NCBI GenBank assembly: GCA_019748195.1
Contig: JAIEPW010000118.1
Coordinates: forward strand, 1-39,602
DNA from: Bryobacteraceae bacterium
GTDB taxonomy: Bacteria > Acidobacteriota > Terriglobia > Bryobacterales > Bryobacteraceae
Length of the DNA: 39,602 bases
Direction of reading: 5' to 3'
Positions 15,529-23,156 of this stretch are shown one piece after another. Within the stretch, counting starts at the first letter, position 1; every line of letters begins with the position of its first letter. Both the position numbers and the translations under genes were made by a program. Below the pieces are notes generated by a model, which worked only from the letters and a program-made list of their open reading frames with translations, had not been told where the DNA came from and did not search any database.

Positions 15529-15915
15529 GTGGCGGCATGGTTTCGATTCACGAAGCCGGGACCCCGGCCGCGGGGTGCTCCGGCCGTGCGGCGGCTGAAA
15601 ACGTATTCGGCGGAAAGCGGCTTCGTGTTCCAGTACGTTTACGAGGGTTCGCGCGAATCCGCGGAGGCTCGCGAATTTGTGTTTTCGGCCTCCCACGACC
15701 GCGCGGCCTATCTTCCGGTGCAAGTGATCCTGACCCGCGCGGCGTGCGAGCCCTGGGAATCAGCGAACCGTCCTCTGAGCGCGCACGAGCTGTACGGAGT
15801 CGCCAAGCTCGCCCTGCTGAGCGGCTTCGATCGGGCCGACCCTGGAAGCTGGGACCGGCGGATTCGCCCCGGCGCGGAAGAGATTTCCGCGCACTGCCGG
15901 ACGCTCGACTACTGA
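15529..15915 (+). CDS. conserved hypothetical protein
   Basis: The 128-residue protein starts at GTG 15529, preceded by AGGG at 15521-15524. I do not recognise the family. Visible features are RRLKTYSAESGFVFQYVYEG (about 21-40), REFVFSASHDRAAYLPVQV (48-66) and a helical C-terminal half with LSAHELYGVAKLALLSGFDR. The mixture of aromatic strands and a short helix suggests a compact alpha/beta domain. It has no signal peptide or membrane segment. G/C-rich third positions support real coding. Confidence 0.6.
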   Translation: MAAWFRFTKPGPRPRGAPAVRRLKTYSAESGFVFQYVYEGSRESAEAREFVFSASHDRAAYLPVQVILTRAACEPWESANRPLSAHELYGVAKLALLSGFDRADPGSWDRRIRPGAEEISAHCRTLDY

Positions 15916-15981
15916 ACCCGCCGGAAACAGAATCATGCCGTTTTGTATGCTAGTTCCTGCCGCCGGACACCGGATCCCCCC

Positions 15982-17085
15982 ATGCTGAGCGAAATGGATG
16001 CCATCGAATTCTATGAGCTTGCCCTGTGGGCGGCGATCGCGGTGGGTTTCCTGCTGTCGTTCCTCTTTCTGCGGGCGTGGATCGCGTGGCGGCAGTTGCC
16101 AGAGCTGCCGGCGGCGCGGCATCGCGAGGCCGCGGAAATCACGGTGATCATCCCGGCGCGGAATGAGCGCGCCAATATCGCCGCGGTCATCGAGTCCCTG
16201 AAGCCGGCGCCGGTGCTGGTGGTGGACGACGGATCCACGGACGGAACCGCCGAACTCGCCCGGCAGGCCGGAGCGTTCGTGATCCCGGCCCCGCCGCTGG
16301 CCGCCGGACTTCCCGGCAAGTCCAACGCCTGCCTGGCGGGATCCACGCACGCCCCCACGCGCTGGATCCTCTTTGCCGACGCCGACACCCGCTATCAGCC
16401 GGACTTTCTCTCTTCGCTCACCGACTATGCCCGGCACGGAAACCTGGACATGGTCTCGGTACTTCTGCGCGAGCAGCCGGACTCCTGGCTGGAACGCGCG
16501 GTGCTCCCGTTCGAGCGGGCGCTGGGGCTGGTGGGAGTGAATCCGAAAAACGCGGTGGAAGTCCTGGTGAGCGGCTCCTGCATCCTGTTCCGCCGCGGTG
16601 CGTACGAGTTCATCGGCGGGCACAAGCCTCTGATCGCCGCCCTGGTGGAGGATCTTCCGCTGGCCGCGGCCGCGCGGCGGCATCGCCTCAAGGTGGGCAT
16701 CGTGCGCGCCGAAGCGCTGGGCTCCCGGCGCGGCTATGCGGGATTCCGCGAGTTCTGGACCGCGCTCGAAAAGCACGCCTACCGCTACCTCCTGGACCCG
16801 CCGGCGAAAGGCGTGCAACGGGGAATCGCGGCCCTGCTGATGGCCGCCCACCCCGTGATTGCCTATCTGCTGATCCGCGAATCGCCGGACCTGCTGGGAA
16901 TCGCCTTCGCCGCGCTGCCGCTGGCTCTGCTGCTGCCCTGGTATCGCGGCGCGGCGGTGCTGCTGGCGCCCCTGGCCATCTACTTCTACCTGATCTCCGC
17001 CGTCAACGGCCTGATCGCCACCTCGCTCGGAACATCCATCCGCTGGAAGGGACGCAAAGTCTCGGCTTACCGGTACGTGAAGTAA
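15982..17085 (+). CDS. membrane glycosyltransferase family 2
   Basis: The protein is 367 residues from ATG 15982; ATG 15994 is also possible, and an in-frame TTG at 15943 seems too far upstream. An N-terminal helix (about 12-32) precedes the GT-A domain: ITVIIPARNERANI, VLVVDDGSTDGT, and the metal-binding FADADTRY. Three C-terminal helices follow from about residue 285. The arrangement resembles CrtQ/HpnB-type and other polyprenol- or lipid-directed glycosyltransferases. VEDLPLAAAARRHRLKVG marks the acceptor region. It probably makes a glycolipid or polysaccharide linkage at the inner membrane. Its last 19 bases overlap the convergent beta-lactamase-like gene. Confidence 0.82.
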   Translation: MLSEMDAIEFYELALWAAIAVGFLLSFLFLRAWIAWRQLPELPAARHREAAEITVIIPARNERANIAAVIESLKPAPVLVVDDGSTDGTAELARQAGAFVIPAPPLAAGLPGKSNACLAGSTHAPTRWILFADADTRYQPDFLSSLTDYARHGNLDMVSVLLREQPDSWLERAVLPFERALGLVGVNPKNAVEVLVSGSCILFRRGAYEFIGGHKPLIAALVEDLPLAAAARRHRLKVGIVRAEALGSRRGYAGFREFWTALEKHAYRYLLDPPAKGVQRGIAALLMAAHPVIAYLLIRESPDLLGIAFAALPLALLLPWYRGAAVLLAPLAIYFYLISAVNGLIATSLGTSIRWKGRKVSAYRYVK

Positions 17086-17948
17086 TTGGCGATCTGTTCG
17101 CCGATGCGCGCGATCGCGTCCTCCAATTGCGCTCCGATTCCCTCGTGTTTCGCGGTGAACACGCAGACTACGATGTTGCGTTCCTTGCTTTCGAACACGC
17201 CCACGTCATTGCCGATGTAGGGGAGAAAATCGCCGGTCTTGTGCGGGATGCGGAACCCGGTGACGTACTTGGGCAGCCGCGTGCTATAGACCTGCCCCCG
17301 CATGGCCTGCATCATTTTCTCGCTCGCCTCCCTGCTCACCGCTTCCCCGCGCTTGATCTTCTCGAGCAGCCGTCCCATGTCGCGGGCGCTGGACAAACCG
17401 AAGGGCGTTTTGCCGGCGCGGTGGAACTCGAGCGCTCCCGGGGCGGCGCGCAGCGCCGCGAACCACGCGCTGGTGGCGCCCGTGGCGCGGATCGACTTCA
17501 GGCCGTAGCTCTCCATCAGCCGGTTCACCGGCTCCACGCCCCCCACCTTGTCGAACAGCAGGTCCGTCGCGGTGTTGTCGCTGACGATGTTCATCAGGGT
17601 GACGAGGTCGTGGATCGTAACCTGCGCGCCCTCGTCCAGGGAACGCAGGATGCCGGTGCCCGGGCGCTTTTCGGACTCCTTCAGCGTATGACGATCGCTC
17701 AGCCGGAACTTGCCCTCTTCCATCTGCCGGAAAGCTTCCACCATCAGCGGGATCTTAATCACGGACATGGTGTCCATCACCTGGTCCGCGTTGAGGGCGA
17801 TCTCCTCGCCGGTCTCCAGGCACTTTACGTAGATGCCCCACTGGGCGTTCACCGATCGGGTGATGCGTTCGATGTTCGCCTTCAGGCGATCCAGCGGTTG
17901 TGCGGAGGCGAGAACGGACGCGGCGAGAAGAAGCGGGAGAAGTCGCAT
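17067..17948 (-). CDS. class A beta-lactamase-like serine hydrolase
   Basis: The 293-residue protein has a signal peptide (residues 1 to about 16). The class A motifs are S62-V-I-K65 (active-site serine and lysine), S123-D-N125 and K237-T-G239 in HKTGD. The omega-loop motif ExxLN with the deacylating glutamate is not seen; that stretch (about 150-180) reads IRATGATSAWFAALRAAPGA. It may be a penicillin-binding or other acyl-transfer hydrolase rather than an efficient beta-lactamase. It is the last gene after lepB and manC, 17 bases downstream of manC, so resistance is not obviously its job. Confidence 0.8.
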   Translation of the reverse strand: MRLLPLLLAASVLASAQPLDRLKANIERITRSVNAQWGIYVKCLETGEEIALNADQVMDTMSVIKIPLMVEAFRQMEEGKFRLSDRHTLKESEKRPGTGILRSLDEGAQVTIHDLVTLMNIVSDNTATDLLFDKVGGVEPVNRLMESYGLKSIRATGATSAWFAALRAAPGALEFHRAGKTPFGLSSARDMGRLLEKIKRGEAVSREASEKMMQAMRGQVYSTRLPKYVTGFRIPHKTGDFLPYIGNDVGVFESKERNIVVCVFTAKHEGIGAQLEDAIARIGEQIANYFTYR

Positions 17949-17965
17949 GGCTATACCACGCGATC

Positions 17966-19039
17966 TTACAGCAGGTGATCGCGTTTCTGCTTCTCCAGCA
18001 GCTTTACCAGATCGCCCACCTGCTGCGACCGGGAGCGGTCCGCGATCAGCAGCGCGTCCGGCGTATCCACCACCACCAGGTCCCGCACTCCCAGCAGCGC
18101 CACCAGTTTGCCTTCCGCGTCCACATAATTGCCCGAGGATTCCGTCACCAGCGCGTCGCCTCGCACCGCGTTGCCGTCGGCGTCGCGGCGGGCGAGTTCG
18201 TACACGGCGTGCCAGCTACCCACGTCGTTCCAGCCGATATCGCCCGTCGAGATCCCGGCCACGTTCTTCGCCTTCTCCATCACCGCGTAATCGATGGAGA
18301 TGTTTTCGCAGTGCGGGAAAACGCTCTTCAGCCGCGACGGGAAAGCGCGCGAGCCCGCCCCCGGCAGCCCGGCGAGAAGCGTGGCCGTCTTGGGCAGGTG
18401 CTCGCGTAAGGCGTTCAGGACCGTATCGGCGCGCCAGAAGAACATGCCCGCGTTCCAGTAAAACCGTTTCGCCGCCAGAAACTTCCTGGCGGTGGCCAGG
18501 TCCGGCTTCTCGCGAAAGCTTTTCACCGGCGATGCGATGCCGGGCTGGGACTCGCGCGGGAACTCGACATAGCCGTAGCCGGTTTCCGGCCATTTCGGCT
18601 GCACGCCCAACACCACGATCCGGCCCTGCTCCGCCTCGCGGAACGCCGCGCGCACCAGCTTGCGATACGCGGCTTCCTTCGCGATCAGGTGGTCGGCGGG
18701 AAAGACGCCGAACACCGCATCCGGGTCAAGGGAATGAAGGATGTGCGCGGCCAGGCCGATGGCCGGCGCGGTGTTGCGCTGCGCGGGCTCGGCTAGAATT
18801 TGCCGTTTCGGAATCTCCGGAAGCTGCTTTCGGATCACATCCACCAACGCCGCCGAAGTAAGGATCCATTGGCGTTCCGGCGGGATCACCGGCGACAGCC
18901 GGTACACCGTCTGCTGGATCAGACTCCGTTCCCCGAAGAAGCTCAGCACCTGCTTGGCGCGCGCGCGGCGGGACCGGGGCCAGAAGCGCGTGCCTCGCCC
19001 TCCGGCCAGGATCAGGCCGTATTGATTCGATTTCGACAT
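17966..19039 (-). CDS. manC: mannose-1-phosphate guanylyltransferase
   Basis: The 357-residue protein shows the nucleotidyltransferase signature YGLILAGGRGTRFWPRSR (7-24) with the bound-lysine region KQVLSFFG (29-36), EPAQRNTAPAIGLAA (84-98) and FPADHLI. It lacks the extra C-terminal isomerase domain of bifunctional ManC/AlgA enzymes, so it should only convert mannose-1-phosphate and GTP to GDP-mannose, a precursor for polysaccharide and glycoprotein glycans. It follows lepB by six bases and is surely co-transcribed with it. Confidence 0.9.
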   Translation of the reverse strand: MSKSNQYGLILAGGRGTRFWPRSRRARAKQVLSFFGERSLIQQTVYRLSPVIPPERQWILTSAALVDVIRKQLPEIPKRQILAEPAQRNTAPAIGLAAHILHSLDPDAVFGVFPADHLIAKEAAYRKLVRAAFREAEQGRIVVLGVQPKWPETGYGYVEFPRESQPGIASPVKSFREKPDLATARKFLAAKRFYWNAGMFFWRADTVLNALREHLPKTATLLAGLPGAGSRAFPSRLKSVFPHCENISIDYAVMEKAKNVAGISTGDIGWNDVGSWHAVYELARRDADGNAVRGDALVTESSGNYVDAEGKLVALLGVRDLVVVDTPDALLIADRSRSQQVGDLVKLLEKQKRDHLL

Positions 19040-19045
19040 GTTCGC

Positions 19046-19843
19046 CTAGGGGATGGGATGCCCGTGGATCAGCATGAAGGTGCGTTTCCAGCGGGTCTTG
19101 CTGAAGAAATTCTGCGCCAGATCCAGGATGTGATCGAAGCCGATGGAGGAGCTCGCCAGCCGCTCCGTGGGCGCGTCGTAGGACCAGTAAATGATCAGCG
19201 GCTTGCCGATGATATTCTCCCGCGGCACGAAGCCCCAGTAGCGGGAATCGAGCGAAGAATCGCGATTGTCGCCCATGGCGAAATAAGAGTTCGCCGGAAC
19301 CACAACCTCGCCCCCCGCCACGTTCTTCTCCAGCATCACCTGCGCCGGCTCATAGACGCGAACGTTCGGCTCACCCGGGAAATTGTCGCGGTAGGAATCC
19401 AGGTAATCGGTCTTGTGGTAGACGTACGGTTCGCTGAGCTTCGAGCCGTTGAGGAACACTTCCTTGTTCACGATCCGCACGCGATCGCCCGGCACCCCGA
19501 TCACCCGCTTCACGAACGTCTGCCGGATGTCGATGGGATAGCGAAACACGATGATGTCGCCGCGCTTCACATCGCTGTAGGGCAGAACATACTTGGACAC
19601 CGGTCCGGGCGGCGCATAGGCGAGCTTATCCACCAGCAGGTGATCGCCGATCAGCAGCGTGTCTTCCATCGACCCGGTGGGGATCACGAACGCCTGCACC
19701 AGCGTCGTCGTGCCGAACAACAGCAGCAGAATGGTGATGGTCCACTCCGCGATCGCTCCCCGGGGATGATCGTGGGTGATGGCGGGCGGCTTGGCGGGAA
19801 TCGCTTCCGGCTGGGCTTCCAGATTTACAGGTGCGTCTGCCAA
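19046..19843 (-). CDS. lepB: signal peptidase I
   Basis: The 265-residue protein has a TTG start at 19843. One helix (about 33-52) is followed by the catalytic VIPTGSMEDTLLIGD with Ser58, and by KRVIGVPGD with Lys112 acting as the general base. The later box E, FAMGDNRDSSLDSRYWGFVP, is complete. It cleaves signal peptides of exported proteins on the outer side of the inner membrane. The first 30 residues are a Pro-rich cytoplasmic tail. It is the first gene of the lepB-manC-bla-like operon and diverges from a methyltransferase gene. Confidence 0.95.
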   Translation of the reverse strand: MADAPVNLEAQPEAIPAKPPAITHDHPRGAIAEWTITILLLLFGTTTLVQAFVIPTGSMEDTLLIGDHLLVDKLAYAPPGPVSKYVLPYSDVKRGDIIVFRYPIDIRQTFVKRVIGVPGDRVRIVNKEVFLNGSKLSEPYVYHKTDYLDSYRDNFPGEPNVRVYEPAQVMLEKNVAGGEVVVPANSYFAMGDNRDSSLDSRYWGFVPRENIIGKPLIIYWSYDAPTERLASSSIGFDHILDLAQNFFSKTRWKRTFMLIHGHPIP

Positions 19844-19901
19844 GCTCTTATTCTACCGTGAAGCCCGGGCGATTGTCCGGGACTCCTTTAACATATTGAG
19901 A

Positions 19902-20639
19902 ATGGAATGGTTTCAAGATGACCGCTTGTGGCGCGCCCTGTACCCCGTGCTGTTCAGCGAATCCCGCTTCCGCGAGGCGCAGCGCCAGGCGTTCCAGCTC
20001 CAGGCGCTTACCCGGATCCAGGGTGGCGACGCGTTGGATCTCGGCTGCGGACCAGGGCGGCACGCCGTCGCCCTGGCTCGCAGCGGATTTCGCGTCACCG
20101 GCGTCGATTTCTCCGAGTTCCTGCTAAACAAAGGGGCGGAAAACGCGCACGAGGCGAACGTCTTCCTCGACCTGGTGCATGAGGATATGCGCGGCTTCAT
20201 CCGCCCTCACGCCTTCGACCTGGTGGTGAGCCTGTCCACGTCCTTCGGCTACTTCGAGAATCGCGACGACGACCTGCGTGTGCTGGCCAACGTCCGCGCC
20301 ATGCTCCGGCCGGGCGGCACGCTGCTTCTGGACACCAGGGGCAAGGAGATTGTCGCGCGCGACTTCGAACCCGCCCGCGCCCATCGCGACCACAACGGCG
20401 TCGAGTACTTCGAACAGATCGAGATCACCAACGACTGGAGCCGTGCCCGCAGCCGCTGGACGGTGGTGAAGGAAGGCCAGGCCGAAAGCTATCAGTTCCA
20501 GGTGAATCTATACTCCGGACTGGAGTTGCGGGAGCGCCTGTTGGCGGTTGGTTTCTCCGGAGTGCGGTTGTATGGATCGTTTGAGCGCAGTGCCTACGGC
20601 CCCGGCGCGCGGCGCCTGGTGGCGCTGGCGAAAGTCTAG
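19902..20639 (+). CDS. class I SAM-dependent methyltransferase
   Basis: The 245-residue protein starts at ATG 19902, because the longer frame back to 19776 would lie over lepB on the other strand. Motif I is LDLGCGPGRHAV (45-56), followed by GVDFSEFLL (about 66-74) and MLRPGGTLLLDTRG (motifs post II/III, about 133-146). This is the Methyltransf_25/11 type with small-molecule or natural-product substrates. The stop overlaps the convergent ATPase stop in the palindrome CTAG (20636-20639). Confidence 0.85.
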   Translation: MEWFQDDRLWRALYPVLFSESRFREAQRQAFQLQALTRIQGGDALDLGCGPGRHAVALARSGFRVTGVDFSEFLLNKGAENAHEANVFLDLVHEDMRGFIRPHAFDLVVSLSTSFGYFENRDDDLRVLANVRAMLRPGGTLLLDTRGKEIVARDFEPARAHRDHNGVEYFEQIEITNDWSRARSRWTVVKEGQAESYQFQVNLYSGLELRERLLAVGFSGVRLYGSFERSAYGPGARRLVALAKV

Positions 20640-21520
20640 TCGCCGCGCGGGCTGTACAGGGGCTCGAAACTCTCTTCGGAACGCCGCCGCAAGGCTCGCG
20701 ACTGGCCGGGCCAGTCCAGGCGCATGTCGTGGCAGACTTCGTCCAGCATTTCGATGGAGCTGACACGGCTCGCCATCGCGAACGCGGTGAGCAGGAGATT
20801 ATCGCAGATCGCGTTGATCACGCGCGGAATGCCGCGCGAACGGTTGTGGATCTGGGCCAGCACCTCGTCGGGAAACACGGTCTGATCCCGCATGCCCACC
20901 TTCGCCAGCCGCGACTCGATATATTCGGTGCACTCCATCAGGTTCAGCGGGCGCAAATGGCAGCGCAACACGATTCGCTGTTTCAGTTGCCGCAGGTTGG
21001 GTGCGTCCAGCTTACGGTCAAACTCGGGCTGCCCGGCAAGCACGATCTGCAGCAGCTTCCCCCGCCGGTTCTCCAGGTTGCCGAGCAGGCGGATCTCTTC
21101 GAGGACGTCCCAGTCCAGATTATGCGCTTCGTCGACGATCAGAACCGTGGTGCGGCCCTCGTGCGCGCTCTGCAGCAACAGATTGTTCAACGCGAATAGA
21201 ACTTCCGGCTTCGATTTCCGGTCGCAGTTCAGGTCCAGATCGAACGCGATCATCTCGAAGAACTGTTCCGGCGTGAGCCGCGAGTTAAAAATATAGGCGA
21301 ACTCGACGTGCTGGGTCTGCAGGTGGTCGCGCAGGCACTCCAGCATGGTGGTCTTGCCCGTTCCGACTTCGCCGGTCAGAACCAGAAATCCCTTGCGGCT
21401 CTGGACTCCATAGATCAGGTTCGCCAGGGCCTCCTCATGCTGCTCGCTCCGGTAAAGGAATGCCGGATCAGGACTTAGGCTGAACGGACTTTCTGAGAAT
21501 CCAAAAAAGGCGTTGTACAT
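20636..21520 (-). CDS. ExeA/PEP-CTERM-locus-type AAA ATPase
   Basis: The 294-residue protein has the opening MYNAFFGFSESPFSLSPDPAFLY, Walker A GEVGTGKTT (50-58, Lys56) and Walker B TVLIVDEAHNLDWD (about 124-137), then RGIPRVINAICDNLLLTAF as sensor region. This is the AAA_22/ExeA family, which includes both type II secretion ATPases and the ATPase of exosortase (XrtA) EPS loci. No GspB or peptidoglycan-binding domain is attached. The presence of PEP-CTERM genes in the window makes the exosortase-linked subgroup attractive, but no exosortase gene is seen here. Confidence 0.8.
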   Translation of the reverse strand: MYNAFFGFSESPFSLSPDPAFLYRSEQHEEALANLIYGVQSRKGFLVLTGEVGTGKTTMLECLRDHLQTQHVEFAYIFNSRLTPEQFFEMIAFDLDLNCDRKSKPEVLFALNNLLLQSAHEGRTTVLIVDEAHNLDWDVLEEIRLLGNLENRRGKLLQIVLAGQPEFDRKLDAPNLRQLKQRIVLRCHLRPLNLMECTEYIESRLAKVGMRDQTVFPDEVLAQIHNRSRGIPRVINAICDNLLLTAFAMASRVSSIEMLDEVCHDMRLDWPGQSRALRRRSEESFEPLYSPRGD

Positions 21521-21707
21521 ACGGATAGGTCAGCCCGGGGGTTTGCGAACCCCTCTCTCACCCTGATCGTAGCATGAGCCGGGCGCTATATATGAAATCG
21601 GCAGGGCGGGAAGGGTTCGCTAGGGCGTGAAGCCCTCACGCCGGTGCACTGGATCGTACCATTTCTCGCCGCACGGGCCGGCGGCAGGCGAACATAAAGC
21701 GAAGTTG
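21521..21707. other. gene-free spacer with two small hairpins
   Basis: It lies between the ATPase start and the GNAT-like gene's stop, both on the minus strand. Two inverted repeats are visible: ggcgtga/tcacgcc (21624-21642, loop of 5) and ggggtt/aacccc (21538-21553, loop of 4). Either could end transcription from the GNAT-like gene, but neither has a clear T-run. Confidence 0.4.
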
Positions 21708-22868
21708 TTAGGGCGTCGCCACCACCGCCACTCGCCGGAAAGAAACCACGCCATCGCTATCGCCACGGGTGAGGTGCAGCGGGGGAGCGCCCCTATCGGC
21801 GCCGAGGAGCGGCGAAGAAGCGGCAGGGGACGCAAATAGCAGGTAGTTGCTCGGCGCGGACACGAAACCCAGCGCGCGAGCAGCGGCAATCCAGTCCGGA
21901 TGAGACCAATTGGCCACCAGCACATCGGCACCGGCCTCGATGAGGTGGTCGGCCGCCGCCGTCATCACCGCCCGCGCCGCCCCGGGCGGGCCGAAACCAT
22001 CGGCCAGCACGCCCACGCATAAATCGCCGAAGTGATGATTGTCCTGCATGCGGGAAAGGCAGCAGACAGCCCAGCCGAGGGTCGTTCCGGATTCGCGGCC
22101 CGTCACGATCAGGCGGCGAAACCGGAGATCGCCGGCGGGGTAAATGGAGTTCAGAGATTCCGCGGTTCGCTCCGCCACCGCGGGGTAAGCGGCTAGCGAG
22201 GCGGAGAAGATATCGTCGGTTTCCGCGGGGAAGCGGTGTACCAGGGTGGTCTTGGTGGTGCGGCGGCCGGCGGCGACGCCATAGCGAATCGCCTGAACCA
22301 GCGATCCTGCGTGCCCTGCGCCCGACGCCGCCAACAAACGGCAAGCTGTTCCCAACCAGGGTTTGCGCCGCAGCGCCCGCAACTCCTTCAGTACACGCGG
22401 CACCCGGACAGGATGGAAGAAAAAAGGGATGCTGCGGCGTTTCCATCCCAGCGAAGTAGCCATGCGAGCCCAGGGTTCCTCAATGGAGCCGACGCCAAGG
22501 GAAAGCATCCACGGCGTCTGTTTGAGCGCCGTTCGCAGAATCTGAACGATCGCCATGGCATACGCACGGTTCACCATCCCTTCCGAAACAGGCAGTTGTA
22601 TCCAGGCAAACGGTCGGGCCTCCCCGCCGACCCAGAAGCGGTGATGAACTAATTGCGCCGCCGCGCGGATTTCGTCTTCCTGGACGGCTACCAGCATCCG
22701 GCGGTAGTGGAGCCCCGTGGGTCCTGTGAGGGCCCGCAGAGTGGGTGCGGCGGCGGGAACGCGAGCCGTTGCGCTTCCCTGCTCCAGACGCCGATTCAAG
22801 CGTTCCAGCGCCGGCCCGTCCTCCAGCCTTGCCTCCCGGACGAAAATCGGGGGACTCGATCCGCTCAC
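21708..22868 (-). CDS. two-domain GNAT-like acyltransferase
   Basis: The protein has 386 residues from the GTG at 22868, which overlaps the ACP stop (GTGA at 22865-22868); the ATG at 22892 would lie inside the ACP gene. The first half, FVREARLEDGPALERLNRRL, looks like a GNAT N-terminus with MLVAVQEDEIRAAAQL as the central strands. The second half (about 210-370) repeats a GNAT-like pattern: RRLIVTGRESGTTLGWAVCC, FGDLCVGVLADGFGPPGAARAVM and AADHLIEAGADVLVANWSHPDW. It may transfer an acyl group from the partner acyl carrier protein to an amine. Assignment is by pattern only. Confidence 0.6.
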   Translation of the reverse strand: MSGSSPPIFVREARLEDGPALERLNRRLEQGSATARVPAAAPTLRALTGPTGLHYRRMLVAVQEDEIRAAAQLVHHRFWVGGEARPFAWIQLPVSEGMVNRAYAMAIVQILRTALKQTPWMLSLGVGSIEEPWARMATSLGWKRRSIPFFFHPVRVPRVLKELRALRRKPWLGTACRLLAASGAGHAGSLVQAIRYGVAAGRRTTKTTLVHRFPAETDDIFSASLAAYPAVAERTAESLNSIYPAGDLRFRRLIVTGRESGTTLGWAVCCLSRMQDNHHFGDLCVGVLADGFGPPGAARAVMTAAADHLIEAGADVLVANWSHPDWIAAARALGFVSAPSNYLLFASPAASSPLLGADRGAPPLHLTRGDSDGVVSFRRVAVVATP

Positions 22869-23098
22869 TGGCCCGAACTCAAGAAGGAGCAAAATCGCTG
22901 GTAGGAATCAAACTCCGCAATCCGGTCCACGGGAAGCTGCACACCAAATTCTTCCTCGACGACGGTCACCAGAGTTACGCCGGCGATCGAATCCCATTCC
23001 TTCAGGCTGGAAGTGCTTAGGGTCTCGAGTTCGCCATCGCCGACATCCGGGAAGACCGCGGCGAAGCATCGCCTGAGCCGCGCGGTGGTGTCATCCAT
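22865..23098 (-). CDS. acyl carrier protein
   Basis: The 77-residue protein is a single carrier domain with the phosphopantetheine site EWDSIAGVTLV (Ser37), followed by the acidic helix VVEEEFGVQL and the segment IAEFDSYQRF. The DSI-type site is close to that of stand-alone carriers in secondary or polysaccharide-modification pathways; housekeeping AcpP usually has DSLD or DSLE. It is coupled to the GNAT-like gene by a GTGA overlap, so the two proteins probably work together. Confidence 0.88.
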   Translation of the reverse strand: MDDTTARLRRCFAAVFPDVGDGELETLSTSSLKEWDSIAGVTLVTVVEEEFGVQLPVDRIAEFDSYQRFCSFLSSGQ

Positions 23099-23121
23099 CG
23101 GAACCTTTTTCTCCTGCTAGG

Positions 23122-23127
23122 ATTATA
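23122..23127 (-). promoter_or_regulatory. predicted -10 box for the acyl carrier protein gene
   Basis: The minus strand reads TATAAT here, 24 bases before the ACP start. An AGGAGA ribosome site lies between them. No good -35 box was found at 16-18 bases, so the promoter may rely on an activator. Confidence 0.45.
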
Positions 23128-23156
23128 ACCGCAGCCTCGACGCCGGTCTCGAAAAC

